Origin: Peromyscus leucopus
Taxonomy: Eukaryota; Chordata; Mammalia; Rodentia; Cricetidae
Direction: 5' to 3'
Assembly (NCBI RefSeq): GCF_004664715.2
Contig: NC_051083.1
Location: 102,453,661 to 102,517,660 of the forward strand
DNA: 64,000 bases
Shown: piece by piece, positions 1 to 10,112 of the stretch
Layout of the letters: the number at the start of each line of letters is the position of its first letter
Position numbering within the stretch: the stretch's first letter is position 1
The notes under the pieces: model-generated
What the model was told of the DNA's origin: nothing
The model's input: the letters and a program-made list of their open reading frames with translations, nothing else
Database searches by the model: none
Made by a program: the position numbers and the translations under genes

Positions 1-670
1 GATTTATTCAATGAGGCAAAAACCATGATGTTTTCATTTATGTCAACAATGAAAAAAATCTTTTCATCATAATCATGGTTTTATGTTCAAGTTAATTAAG
101 AGGAGGCAGCCAATAAATTTAAAAAGTAGCTAATACTTGAAAGTGTATGCGCTCTGACTTAAGATTTCCCAGATAAAAGCTGTCCACATACCCTTCTTTT
201 TTATTGAGCACTTTATACTAATTTGTAAGAAAAAATTAAATACAGAGGAAAAAAAGCAGTATGTAACTTTGGAAATGTGCCACATCTCAAATAATCTTCA
301 GGAAGGACTAGTAGTTAGGAAGACATAAAAATTGCTTAATTTGTCATCAGAATAATGTTTTTAAACTGCACTGAAAAAAAGACAAAATAATTCAGACCAT
401 TCATCCGTTTAATGTTCTAGAAAACAGAGTAACTACCATAGTATTTCCTTTAGACCTGACAGGAAAGAAAGATCAGGTTTACATTATTGTTTCATTAGAA
501 TGAATATTTTATTGAAATTCTCCTAGCTAGATCATTAAGGTTGTAAAGGGAATGGGGGAGAGGGGTGAGTACAAAAACTATCAATGAAAGCCCATTAATA
601 AGTATTGTATATCTGTGATTGATCATAACAAGTATCTACTGTAAGTCTAGTATAATCCCCTTACACTCCA
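1..670. other. Unassigned AT-rich DNA
   Basis: I see no gene, recognisable repeat or structured element. The sequence is AT-rich with short A and T runs. Confidence 0.5.
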
Positions 671-843
671 TTTTTTTTTTTTTTTTTTTTTTTTTTGGTT
701 TTTCGAGACAGGGTTTCTCTGTGTAGCTTTGCGCCTTTCCTGGGACTCAGTTGGTAGCCCAGGCTGGCCTCGAACCCACAGAGATCCGCCTGCCTCTGCC
801 TCCCAAGTGCTGGGATTAAAGGCGTGCACCACCACCGCCCGGC
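671..843 (-). mobile_element. B1 SINE, full length
   Basis: On the plus strand this reads as a T tract (671-696), then GGTTTTTCGAGACAGGG, and ends with CACCACCGCCCGGC, which is the reverse of a complete 7SL-derived B1. It carries the cricetid-type middle (TTTGCGCCTTTCCTGG, TTGGTAGCCCAGG). The target duplication ACACTCCA lies at 663-670 and 847-854. The open frame across it is SINE read-through. Confidence 0.96.
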
Positions 844-1275
844 TCAACACTCCATTTTTAAATCACATCATCTTATCACATTCATGATAACTTTCTGTCT
901 GCTGATATTTAAGATGGTTCAGAACATGGTTAAGTTAGGTTGTTTGTAGTTTTTTGTCCTTAAGTCTATGGATGACGTATTTTGAAAATCACTGGTATAA
1001 AGAAGGGTTAGTCAGGGTATTTATATTAAAAGTAATGATTCATATTCCTATAGCTCAGAAATTCATACTACAGGTGTATTACCAGATCTCAGTAGTACTG
1101 CCATTCAATACAATGGTAGATACGGAGCAAGTGAGAGGGAGTAGCTAACAATGCTTTTTTCTGCTACTAATAACTATTGCCTGTGCTCACTGGATTAGGA
1201 CAAAATAGGAAAGGAGGCAAAGGCTAAAGAAATAAATCATAAATGTCTTAGATATCCTTAAAATAAGTCAAAACT
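844..1275. other. Unassigned unique sequence
   Basis: Nothing recognisable. A 64-codon open frame at 954-1148 has no familiar motif and is within chance length. Confidence 0.45.
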
Positions 1276-1512
1276 CAGGACGGTAGAGATAGCTCTGTGG
1301 TTAAGAGCACTGGCTGTTCTTGCAGAGGACCCAGGTTCAGTTCCCAGCACCCACCTGGTGACTCACAACTATATGTAACTTCAATTCTGGGGGGAGGGGT
1401 GATGCTCTCTTATGGCCTCCACCAGTAAATCAGGCACATATATGGTACACATGTATTGAGATGAAACATTCTTATGCATAAGATAGGTGAATAAATCTCT
1501 TTTTTTAAAAAA
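1276..1512 (+). mobile_element. B2 SINE, diverged
   Basis: The tRNA-related head is visible as GATAGCTCTGTGGTTAAGAG and the B-box region as GGTTCAGTTCCCAGCACCC. The body continues to an AATAAATCTCTTTTTTT-type tail. Many substitutions suggest an older copy. Its A-rich tail abuts the inverted L1 segment that follows. Confidence 0.85.
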
Positions 1513-1515
1513 TAG

Positions 1516-1655
1516 TATGGGTCCTACGATCCTTTCTGCCCCTGTTCTGCAGGATTCCCGAACTCTGCCTAAGGTTTTGATGTGGGTCTACATCTGTTTC
1601 CACCAGTTGGCCTCTCTGATGACAATTGAGCTAGGCATCAATCTGGTCAAAGGAG
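1516..1655 (-). mobile_element. L1 3' region, inverted segment
   Basis: Read on the minus strand this matches the rodent L1 stretch just 3' of ORF2 (segment around CATCAGAGAGGC, then CAGATGTAGACCCACA, then TTAGGCAGAG). It stops where the next segment of the same element starts in forward orientation. The 5' part of this L1 insertion is therefore inverted, as expected from twin priming. Confidence 0.75.
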
Positions 1656-1851
1656 ATGGCCAGGGGTCAATAACATCACAGGAAAACTCACAGAATCAAC
1701 TAACCTGGGCTCATAAGGACTCACAGAGACTGGACAACCAGGGAGCCTACATGGGACTGACCTAGGTCCTCTGCACATATGTTACAGTTGTGTAGCTTGA
1801 TTCTTTTGTGGGACTCCTTAACAGTGGGAACAAGGGGCTGTCTCTGACTCT

Positions 1852-1882
<31 letters not shown>

Positions 1883-2003
1883 GGTTTTTCGAGACAGGGT
1901 TTCTCTGTGTAGCTTTGTGCCTTTCCTGGAACTCACTTGGTAGCCCAGGCTAGCCTTGAACTCACAGAGATCCGCCTGGCTCCGCCACCGCCACCACCTG
2001 GCT

Positions 2004-2056
<53 letters not shown>

Positions 2057-2325
2057 TCTCTGACTCTTTTACTGGCTTTTGGGACCCTACTCCTCATACT
2101 GGGTCACCTTATCCAGCCTTAATACATACAGCGCTTAGTCTCACTGTAACTTGATATGCCACATTTTGTTGATACTCATGAGAGACCTGCCCTTTCCTAA
2201 ACAAAAATGGAGGAGGAGTAGATTGGGATGGTGGACAGAGAGGGAGGATGGGGGCAGGACTGGAAGGAGAAGAGGGAGGGGAAACTGTACTGTGGCTGGG
2301 ATGTAAAATAAATAAATAAGCCTTA
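1656..2325 (+). mobile_element. L1 3'UTR (rodent Lx-like), interrupted by B1
   Basis: The forward L1 3'UTR includes CACAGAATCAACTAAC, GACCTAGGTCCTCTGCA, GTTACAGTTGTGTAGCTTG and a G-rich GGGAGGGGAAACTGTACTG block before an A/T-rich tail. A B1 at 1852-2055 splits it. No coding sequence remains; this is only the non-coding tail of a LINE. Confidence 0.85.
1852..2055 (-). mobile_element. B1 SINE with internal deletion and two T tracts
   Basis: A minus-strand B1 (GGTTTTTCGAGACAGGG at about 1883) lacks roughly 30 bases of its distal part: the text jumps from GCCTGGCTCC to GCCACCGCCACC. It is bounded by T tracts on both sides (about 1855-1882 and 2009-2055). The target duplication GTCTCTGACTCT is at 1840-1851 and 2056-2067, so the whole block, including the second T tract, behaves as one insertion in the L1 3'UTR. 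Confidence 0.88.
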
Positions 2326-2460
2326 TTTATTTATTTTAATAAATAAATAACACACACACACACCAAATCCTACTCATATAACCCGAGAGATGAGGTTAGA
2401 TTTTATTTATTTATTTATTTATTTTTTATTTATTCATTAGATTATTTATTTATTTATTAA
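2316..2460. repeat. (AAAT)n/(TTTA)n and short (CA)n
   Basis: Runs of AAATAAATAAAT, then TTATTTATTTATT, a (CA)9 tract near 2350-2366 and further TTTATTTA repeats mark the tail of the L1 and the adjacent simple DNA. Confidence 0.9.
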
Positions 2461-2977
2461 AATATATGGAACAAAATTCATACCATACAACTAACTACAT
2501 AGCAATACATTTGATAAAAATTCACACTGCTTAAGCAATATTAATTAATCAAAGTTTACCATGAAATATACATATTTTACTAACCTAAATAAGAACCTGA
2601 AAGGGGTTAGAACATATGTGCTAGGATATTGGTTAAGTTTAAATTTTTATTATTTTAATTTGAAAAAATTAATCTAAAAATAAACAAAGAAAATCCTCCA
2701 AACACAAGCTCAAACCTTTTAGATTAATAAACAAGTACAAATATCCTCATTTGTCAATTATTTGACAACCTGATTTTCCTATCCAAATACTAGATATGTT
2801 AAGTACTAGTTTAAACTCAACCAGAAAAATTTCTTAATTATGAAGTATTTCATTTTCATGTTAAGCTGATCCTCTAGTAGGCAATGCAGTTGTTAATGTC
2901 CCATCATTCCACCAGTGAGAAAACGATGTTAAATGATTCAGTTTGGTAACAACTGTTGAGATAAATGGAAAACAAGA

Positions 2978-2980
<3 letters not shown>
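2461..2980. other. Unassigned AT-rich DNA
   Basis: No gene or recognisable element; strongly AT-rich. Confidence 0.45.

Positions 2981-3018
<38 letters not shown>
2981..3018. repeat. (CA)n microsatellite
   Basis: An uninterrupted CA dinucleotide tract of about 19 units. Confidence 0.98.
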
Positions 3019-3021
<3 letters not shown>

Positions 3022-3449
3022 AGTTGTTTATTTTAAGGAAAACTACAAACTACAAATACTAACCACACTGTCCTCTCTGAAGAAGGTTGTCGCATAGTGA
3101 TGGGGAAGTTATACTATAGCTGCATGACAAAAGTTGTAGAAGAGTCAATCTCTACCTGTGCCAGAAATATCTTCCCAGTGTCAATTTGAGGTTTCCTTTC
3201 ATCTATCAATCAGCAATTTGTTGGCAAACACTTTAAACATGCCATATTCTATTGTGCCCAATTAGTTTCATAGATGATTCCACTTGGAATTCCATGCTCC
3301 CTGTCAACCAAAGAAACTTCTAGTAATACTTAAGTATTCATGAAACTCTCCCACACATCCCTTACCAGATGCTGGGTTCTATCCTCCTGAGTATTATATT
3401 TCCTATTTCTTTGGATTATAGCTGTTTGTTTCTCTCCCTTCCCCATCTT

Positions 3450-3452
<3 letters not shown>
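3019..3452. other. Unassigned unique sequence
   Basis: Nothing recognisable. Confidence 0.4.

Positions 3453-3484
<32 letters not shown>
3453..3484. repeat. (CA)n microsatellite
   Basis: A CA tract of about 16 units. It is followed at about 3485-3522 by a stretch nearly identical to 2366-2403 (CCTACTCATATAACCC, then GAGGTTAGATTTT). Confidence 0.97.
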
Positions 3485-3490
<6 letters not shown>

Positions 3491-3522
3491 ACTCATATAA
3501 CCCAAGAATTGAGGTTAGATTT

Positions 3523-4210
3523 TCTTATGCTTTTATAATACCTAACTCAGTGCCTCACAAATAACAACCGAATAAAAATATAAATTCGGTAAAAAAAAAA
3601 AAACTGTCAGCAGAGGTAGGTGGTTCTTTTCACTCTAAACTCAATTTTAATAGTTAAATAAGAAATCATTAAAGGGATCTTATCCTCCCCAAACTAAAAT
3701 ATGAGTCACAAGACATAAATAAAAGACTACAATAGCAAGCAGCACACTGAAAGTGGTACCTTTTGATGCTTGCATGACAGACCCTGTGACTGGCAGAATG
3801 CTCAGCACAGTAGATAAATGGCCGTGGAAACGATGGATGTGGGGAGGACTTGGTAAATGACTAGTGAACTGTATTAAGCAATGGAAATGCTTAGCTAGAA
3901 TAAAAGCAGTGCTCACTGTCAATTTTCTAAGTAAAGATAAAGCTGGTAAAGCTTAGAGAGTAAAGAAATGTTTCATAGGCTTGTCACCACCTAATCTAGT
4001 GAATGCTGAAAAAAAAATGAAGTTGTCTCTCCTAAAGCTAGTCATTTCTACAGACTAGTAATTAAAAATGATAGAAGCGTATTATGTGGATTTTAAGATT
4101 CTATTAAATTCTTATTTCAACCAGTGGTGATGAAAGAACACATTTTGAAATCCAATATTGACAATCAATGCTCCACTAGATGGAGCAAAAATATGAAACA
4201 GTAGGTTCAA
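3523..4210. other. Unassigned unique sequence
   Basis: Only a short A run near 3591-3603; otherwise nothing recognisable. Confidence 0.4.
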
Positions 4211-4470
4211 TCAAGCAAGCTACTGCACATCACCAATACTCAGTAATACAAATGGTATGGAGGGCAGTCGAGAGTAAACTACACAAGCAAATGGGAGGCT
4301 GGAAGAAGGAAGGAGACTAGCAGGATGACGGGAAGGAGGCATGAAGCAGTGGGGGTAGAGTATGGGGGTGGATACAGTCAATGCACATCATATACACAAA
4401 GGAATCTGTCTTTATGAAACCCAGCAGCATGTACAATGAATATACCCCAGTAAACAAAAATATAACTGAA
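4211..4470 (+). mobile_element. Possible old L1 3'UTR tail
   Basis: A purine-rich block (GGAAGGAGGCATGAAGC, GTGGGGGTAGAGTATGGG) is followed by ATGAAACCCAGCAGCATG and CAATGAATATACCCCAG. This resembles the old rodent L1 tail also seen near 40130-40215. Homology is inferred from the order of short words only. Confidence 0.35.
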
Positions 4471-5011
4471 ACACAGGAGAGCATAATGCTAACATGATCC
4501 CAACTTTCAAAACAGATAAATACCTATTTTTGATTAAAGGCCTATGAAACTCTATCCAATTAAAGATTTATTTAGGTTTAATAATGAATCTCTGATCTTT
4601 ATCTCCACATTTCCTTGCCTCTCCTTTCACACAGACTGGCAGGTAACAAATAGCAAAGATATCAACACAATGGACAATATAAAAATAAATACATCTGGAC
4701 TTCCCTAGAGAAAGAGCCTGTTTGCAAACTGGATTGACAAATGGAGTCCAGGCAGTGAGGGCAGAAGCTGCGGCAGCTATGAGGGCTAACTTATGCAGAT
4801 CATTAGATATTGTCTTCTATGTTTGGGAAAGCCAACACTGGGAGGCCTGTTGGCTCACTAAAAGAAAAAAAAAAGGATAGTCTTATAATGTGATCTTTGA
4901 GTTTTGCTAGCATTGGACTCAAAATTGGGGAAATGGAAATTTAGGCATACAAGACCTTTCAGCCTTGTTTAGAGTATAAGAAGCATAAAGGCTGTTAGGA
5001 ATCCAGTCCTT
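4471..5011. other. Unassigned unique sequence
   Basis: No gene or repeat recognised. Confidence 0.4.
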
Positions 5012-5028
5012 AAGAAAGACCATCTCAG

Positions 5029-5189
5029 GCCGGGCGGTGGTGGCGCACGCCTTTAATCCCAGCACTCGGGAGGCAGAGCCAGGTGGATCTCTGTGAGTTC
5101 GAGGCCAGCCTGGGCTACCAAGTGAGTCCCAGGAAAGGCGCAAAGCTACACAGAGAAACCCTGTCTCGCAAAACCAAAAAAAAAAAAAA
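5029..5189 (+). mobile_element. B1 SINE, full length, young-looking
   Basis: Starts GCCGGGCGGTGGTGGCGCAC, carries GGCTACCAAGTGAG and GAAAGGCGCAAAGC, and ends in an A tail. A perfect 17-bp target duplication, AAGAAAGACCATCTCAG, lies at 5012-5028 and 5190-5206, which suggests a recent insertion. Confidence 0.98.
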
Positions 5190-5206
5190 AAGAAAGACCA
5201 TCTCAG

Positions 5207-5913
5207 GAGCCACAGAGAACAGTCAGCCAGACAGGAATGCAGACATTACCAATTAAAGGAATAAGGTTCTGGACAATGAAATATAGTAGCAAAAAGGGGA
5301 CCCTGGATAAACAAATCACAAGCCAAGACTGAGGTTTGATGCCCTTCAGGAGCCTCTTTTTCAATCCAATTCTATTTCCCATTACAACTACTACCACCAC
5401 CACCTTACCAGAACTGCCATGCATCCAATAGGAAAAAATGATACAACCTGCTGCATATAGCAAATCTGTACATGAGAATACACAGTGACGATGTAAGGAG
5501 GGAGGTCAAGAAGAGAAATTAAGGGATGGTTTTAAGCGAGGATTGTGCAGTCTCAAAATACCTTCTGGTGTGAAACTCCCTCTCCCTCCAACCTCACTTC
5601 ATCCTGCCCCATTGTTTGCTCCGATATACTGCCAGAAATTACAGCCATTACAGGTTTATGTGAGCTAACCAGAAGCCTGTCAAAATTATAATAACTATAG
5701 CTTCCAAGATGAGGGGGTTGTCAGCTATTCACACATTAGTGTGAATTAGTTCAACCAAGTCTCTTCAAATAGCAAAGAGCTTTTGCCCTGAGGGACTGAA
5801 GCTGGCTGGACTATGAGAAAGACTTCTATAACCCTGGCAATATTAGGCAGGGTGTTATTACAAGAATGTTAGCAGAACAAAGGGACTTTGGAAGATAGTA
5901 GAAATCAAGGAAA
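5207..5913. other. Unassigned unique sequence
   Basis: No recognisable gene or element apart from a short ACTACCACCACC run near 5390-5404. Confidence 0.4.
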
Positions 5914-6032
5914 GGGGTCTCAGTAGGTAAGGACCCTTGCTGCCAACCCTGATAACCTGAGATCTATCTCTGGAATACACATAGTGAACTGACTTGCAGA
6001 AGTTGTCATTTGACTTTCACAAGTGTGCAATG

Positions 6033-6033
<1 letters not shown>
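5914..6033 (+). mobile_element. B3-type SINE
   Basis: The tRNA-like head is degenerate (TCAGTAGGTAAGGACC), followed by CTTGCTGCCAACCCTG and the GCAGAAGTTGTCATTTGAC segment. This is the B3 layout that ends in a CA-rich tail, here a long CA microsatellite. Confidence 0.78.

Positions 6034-6078
<45 letters not shown>
6034..6078. repeat. (CA)n microsatellite grown from the B3 tail
   Basis: About 22 CA units directly after the B3 body. A degenerate ACATAC-rich stretch follows at 6114-6152. Confidence 0.97.
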
Positions 6079-6080
<2 letters not shown>

Positions 6081-6159
6081 CTACACAGATAATCATATTT
6101 ATATATTTAGGAATACATACACACATACATACATACACACATACACACATATGTAACAA

Positions 6160-6761
6160 CAAAGAAAAAAAGCCATTAATTTGAAATATAGCAAGGGGAT
6201 ACTATGTGTGACAATATGGAGGGAAGAAAGGGAAGGGAAAAATAAATAGAAAGTGCTGTAGAAGAGGGAGACTGGATGTTGCAAAAAGCATACAAAAACA
6301 ACAAAGCTCAACTTCTTCCACAACTCTGGCTTCTGGTCAAAAATCTAACACATCTTTCCTGAGGCTCTGCTTCTGCATAGCTCTGGGGTTCAGGCTGGTA
6401 CTGTCCAGGGGGTACACCGACTATGTAAGTAGATTAACTACAGTAATTGTAGTTATTGTATGAGGGCTACAAATTTCACCATCATAGATGTGATATGTAA
6501 TGTTCAAAAAATGGATCTGCAAGTAAACCTTTAGAACAAATTCCAAAAAATCCCTTGTACAGATTGTGTATGACCTCCTGTTTTCACAGAAGTTCTGCCT
6601 TTTCTTACATTTCAAATATAATTTGGTTACTCTAAAGATAAACAAATGGCATATTCTAAACTCTTCCAGCACTTACCACATATGTGCAGCTGTTTTTCCT
6701 CATATGTGTTCACTGCAGTATTCTAATGAAGACTGTAAGCCAACTACCTACAGGCGGAGGT
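6160..6761. other. Unassigned unique sequence
   Basis: Two overlapping short open frames on opposite strands (about 6421-6841) show no known motif. The plus-strand one runs into the L2 remnant. Confidence 0.4.
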
Positions 6762-7150
6762 CCTTCATTCAGCTACTCAAGAATTTAATAAACATCTACT
6801 TTGTTCCAGGGGCTGTGCTTAGGCTGGTACATCAATACTGAATAAATTCAGGTCCCCATTTCAATGTGATAATGGCCAAAGGGACATGAGATGTGAAATA
6901 CATGCATTAGGCTCAAGGTGACATAAATGAACATCAATAGCCTTAACTGTACTAGGGCAGGAAATCAGAGAACACTTCAGAGAGATGACATCTGTGAAGT
7001 ATATTTATAAATAAGCAAGAGCATGTAAAGCATCAAGTCAGAGGCGAGTAGAGAGCAAGGAGGATGCAGCACTAGTCAGGGCACAATTCCAACTGTGACT
7101 AAATCAGGTCAAAATAAGACAGTAGTATTGGAAGATAGTCAAAGGGATTT
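6762..7150 (-). mobile_element. L2 LINE fragment (ancient)
   Basis: Weak but ordered resemblance to the reverse of the L2 3' end: TTCATTCAGCTACTC, GAATTTAATAAACATC, TGTTCCAGGGGCTGTGC, then a CAGAGAACACTTCAGAGAG-type body. Divergence fits a repeat older than rodents. Confidence 0.5.
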
Positions 7151-7175
7151 TTATGAAAAAGAATATACAAGTCTC

Positions 7176-7407
7176 ATTAGCTAATGTTTATCACTGACTA
7201 TGTGCCAAATAGTATTAAAAGTGTTTCACCCACTTGATCACTGAATTTACTTAATCCTTATTATATCCTTATAATGTAAGTTTTGATAATATTCTTTCTA
7301 AAATACAAAACTAAGACACAGAATAACAAAACAACATGACTACAGTTACATGCTATATAAATATTGGACCTAGAATTTGCATCAAACCAGTCTAGCTCCA
7401 AAAGTCA
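7176..7407 (-). mobile_element. MIR SINE (ancient)
   Basis: The reverse-complement MIR order is visible: ACTATGTGCCAAATAG, then TTTAATCC-like ACTTAATCC, an eroded AACTAAGACACAG core, and CAGTCTAGCTCCA at the end. Confidence 0.65.
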
Positions 7408-7559
7408 TATATTCATAAGTCCCTGGTATATTATCTCCATATATGAGGGGATAAAGGAGAGCTGGAATCTAGATGACGTCCAGTTTACTGATAGAGAAAA
7501 AGGTAGAGGTAGAGGGGTCCTAACAGAGCAACAATACCTAAATTAAGTTGAGGGTCTTC

Positions 7560-7790
7560 CCCTTCAGTTTATTTTCTCCATATTGTATTGCTAACCAAAC
7601 AGGTACCTTATTATGAACTCACTTTGTCCTCTGTTCAAGAACTTGGCACATTCCGATTCTTGGAATTATTGATAAGCGTGACTTATCACCCTTCTTAGGA
7701 TGAGAGCTCCAAAGGCAAAAACTACGCCTTTGTTCAGTTTTGATGAGCTGAAACTAATGTTCAATATGTACTCATTAAAAATAAATTCTC
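7560..7790 (+). mobile_element. L2 LINE 3' end fragment (ancient)
   Basis: GAGAGCTCCAAAGGCAAAAAC followed by TTTGTTCAG and GTACTCATTAAAAATAAAT resembles the last part of the L2 3'UTR. It is highly diverged. Confidence 0.42.
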
Positions 7791-8255
7791 TTGAGCACAG
7801 AAAACAGTGTTTCTTGAAGTTTCCATTTTTCAGTCATCCGTGACTTGTCTTCATTTGTCATCTCAGTGGAAACTTTATTGTTTACTTTTGTTTTAAATCA
7901 ATACTAAAACTGAACATTTTAAAACAAAAATCCCTGTGACTGTGACTAGAAAATGGATATAATTTACCACTGATAAAAACAACTTGTCAAAAGAGATAGA
8001 CAGCTCCTATAACAGGTAATATTTGTGAACAACCTAACATCATCACACATAGTACCACACACACCAAACTATTGAACATCTTTGTTGGTAGTTGTTGTTT
8101 TTTTTTTTTTTTGAACTGACAGTCATATGAAATAAAATTAATGACTTAAGTGAACACTTTCGAGGCATCTACTATATTCAGAATGTTAGGGAGCCACTTC
8201 ACCAAAGTTGTTGCAAACTAAATTTATTCCCCCAGATAAAATTTATATTCATGAA
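7791..8255. other. Unassigned unique sequence
   Basis: Only a T run at 8098-8112 stands out. Confidence 0.4.
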
Positions 8256-8440
8256 AGATTTGCTCCCCATCACCAATTTTCACCTGTTGGCTATAGTGAA
8301 CAGGGCTGCCTTCACATGAGCATACATTTGTTTGAGCATTAGTTTTCGAGCATTAGTTTTAAATTCCTCCAGAGATACACCTAGACATGGTATTTCTAAT
8401 TCATAAGGTTCTATGATGACCATTGGAAAGACTGAATCTC
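8256..8440 (-). mobile_element. Old L1 ORF2 3' fragment
   Basis: GTTGGCTATAGTGAACAGGGC and TCACATGAGCATACA are typical of the reverse of the late ORF2 segment of ancient mammalian L1. A short duplication (GAGCATTAGTTTTCGAGCATTAGTTTT region) lies at 8333-8360. Confidence 0.55.
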
Positions 8441-9934
8441 TTTGTGTAGGTTTTGGATAGCTTTCTTTGTATGTTTGTATGTTTCAAAGAAGCACTGTTA
8501 TTCAAAGTTTTCACACCAAAATGTGTTTCTATATGTATGACATGCAAAGAAAAACATCATTCTCATTATGCTTGTAAAAATGTCAAATTATTTCATTTTT
8601 TGTTGGATACTGGTTTCGCATACAATTGATTTTTATAGAACAGCAGCAAATAATTTGAACAACTAGTTAATATTGTCTTCATATACAATCAAAGGATACA
8701 TCAATGAGTTCATCAAAACCATCCCTTAATATCACCATATCCCTCATAGCCTAGGTCTGCTTATTTTTTTTAATTCAGTTTTTATTTACTGAATCATGAT
8801 GACTTCAAACAACAAAACAGAAAAAATAACCCACAGATCTGGTTATTCCACTTCACAATTATGTATACTATAAGAGACTTTTATGTTTCTTTTAATATAG
8901 GAAGGTCTGAAGTATCCATGCAAACAATGCAGAAATGCATTCTTGGGCATGCCAGAGCATTGCACTAGTGTAGTGGTACCTGCTCTAGTCTTAAGCAATA
9001 ACATCCATCAAGTCATAAGTGTGATACAGCAGGGTTTTCTTCTAGTAATCATTAAAATAGAGAATCTATTCAAATTGTGCTTTCTATATCCAGTGCAAAA
9101 CACAGCATCTGCTAGAAACCTCTGCTCTAATAGGAGCTATCCTCATGTATTGCATTACCATCAAAAAGGAAGCTAAAATCTTATCTTCAAACTATCAATG
9201 CATGGATTCATATCTCTCTGAGAAAATGTGGACATCCTTTCATTTAACAGGACACTTTGGTTCAAATAATAATCACTAATTTAAATTGCATGCTCCATTT
9301 ATTCTATGTACAACCAAGCATGTCATCCTCTAGAATATTCTTCATCTTATGGCAAGTATAATTTAATTTTTATGGTATACAGACTATCATAAAGTCTTTG
9401 CATTTACTCTTGTTTTGAAGTAAAACAAAATTTAAACCATTTTTGAATACAAGTGTCCATTAATATATACAAGTAGTATAAATTTGAAAAGCTACATTAA
9501 AAACTAAATTTTCTATGTGAAGACACAAATCTGACCACAAGCAAAATATTTTGAAAATAATTCCAAGATGATAAAATGATTATAAAACAAATATAAAGGT
9601 TAGTGTTTATAATATATGTAAAGTGCCTAACACAAGTCCCATGAACATCACAGCCATTTAGCAAATGACAGCTTAGATACTTCAAGATCAGGTGGCTTTT
9701 CTTGGAACTAAACCATGGATCCTGAGGCCATAATTAAATTCTAATTATGGGGTTTGCTTTAGTCTGATTTTCTCACCTATTTTAGCACCCAGTACATTCA
9801 ATGCCACCTAATAATCCTATGTATTTTAATAAGTTTTATTAGGCTATAAGCATCCTTAAGTGTACCTCAAGGCTTTTAAAATAAATGGCAATTAAAATGT
9901 TAAGCACGTAAAAGGGGAAACCATCTATGTAATA
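8441..9934. other. Unassigned AT-rich DNA
   Basis: No gene, SINE or structured repeat recognised. A 77-codon frame at 8943-9176 has no recognisable features. Confidence 0.4.
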
Positions 9935-10112
9935 AACACAAGTAATATCATCTTGCCTCTCTATAGCACCCTATTAATTACAAAACACATTTATATTTGT
10001 CATTTCATTAACTTATCATCTTTTATAGCTCTATGGTGCCAACAAGGAAGTTGAGACCCATGGAAGTCAAATGATAGTTTGCTATCAGCAAAGCTGGGAC
10101 TAAGAATCAACT
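9935..10112 (-). mobile_element. MIR SINE (ancient)
   Basis: GGAAGTTGAGACCCATGGAA, then GCAAAGCTGGGACTAAGAA follows the order of the MIR reverse complement (GAAACTGAGGCnCAGAGA, then GCAGAGCCGGGATTCGAA). Confidence 0.5.
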
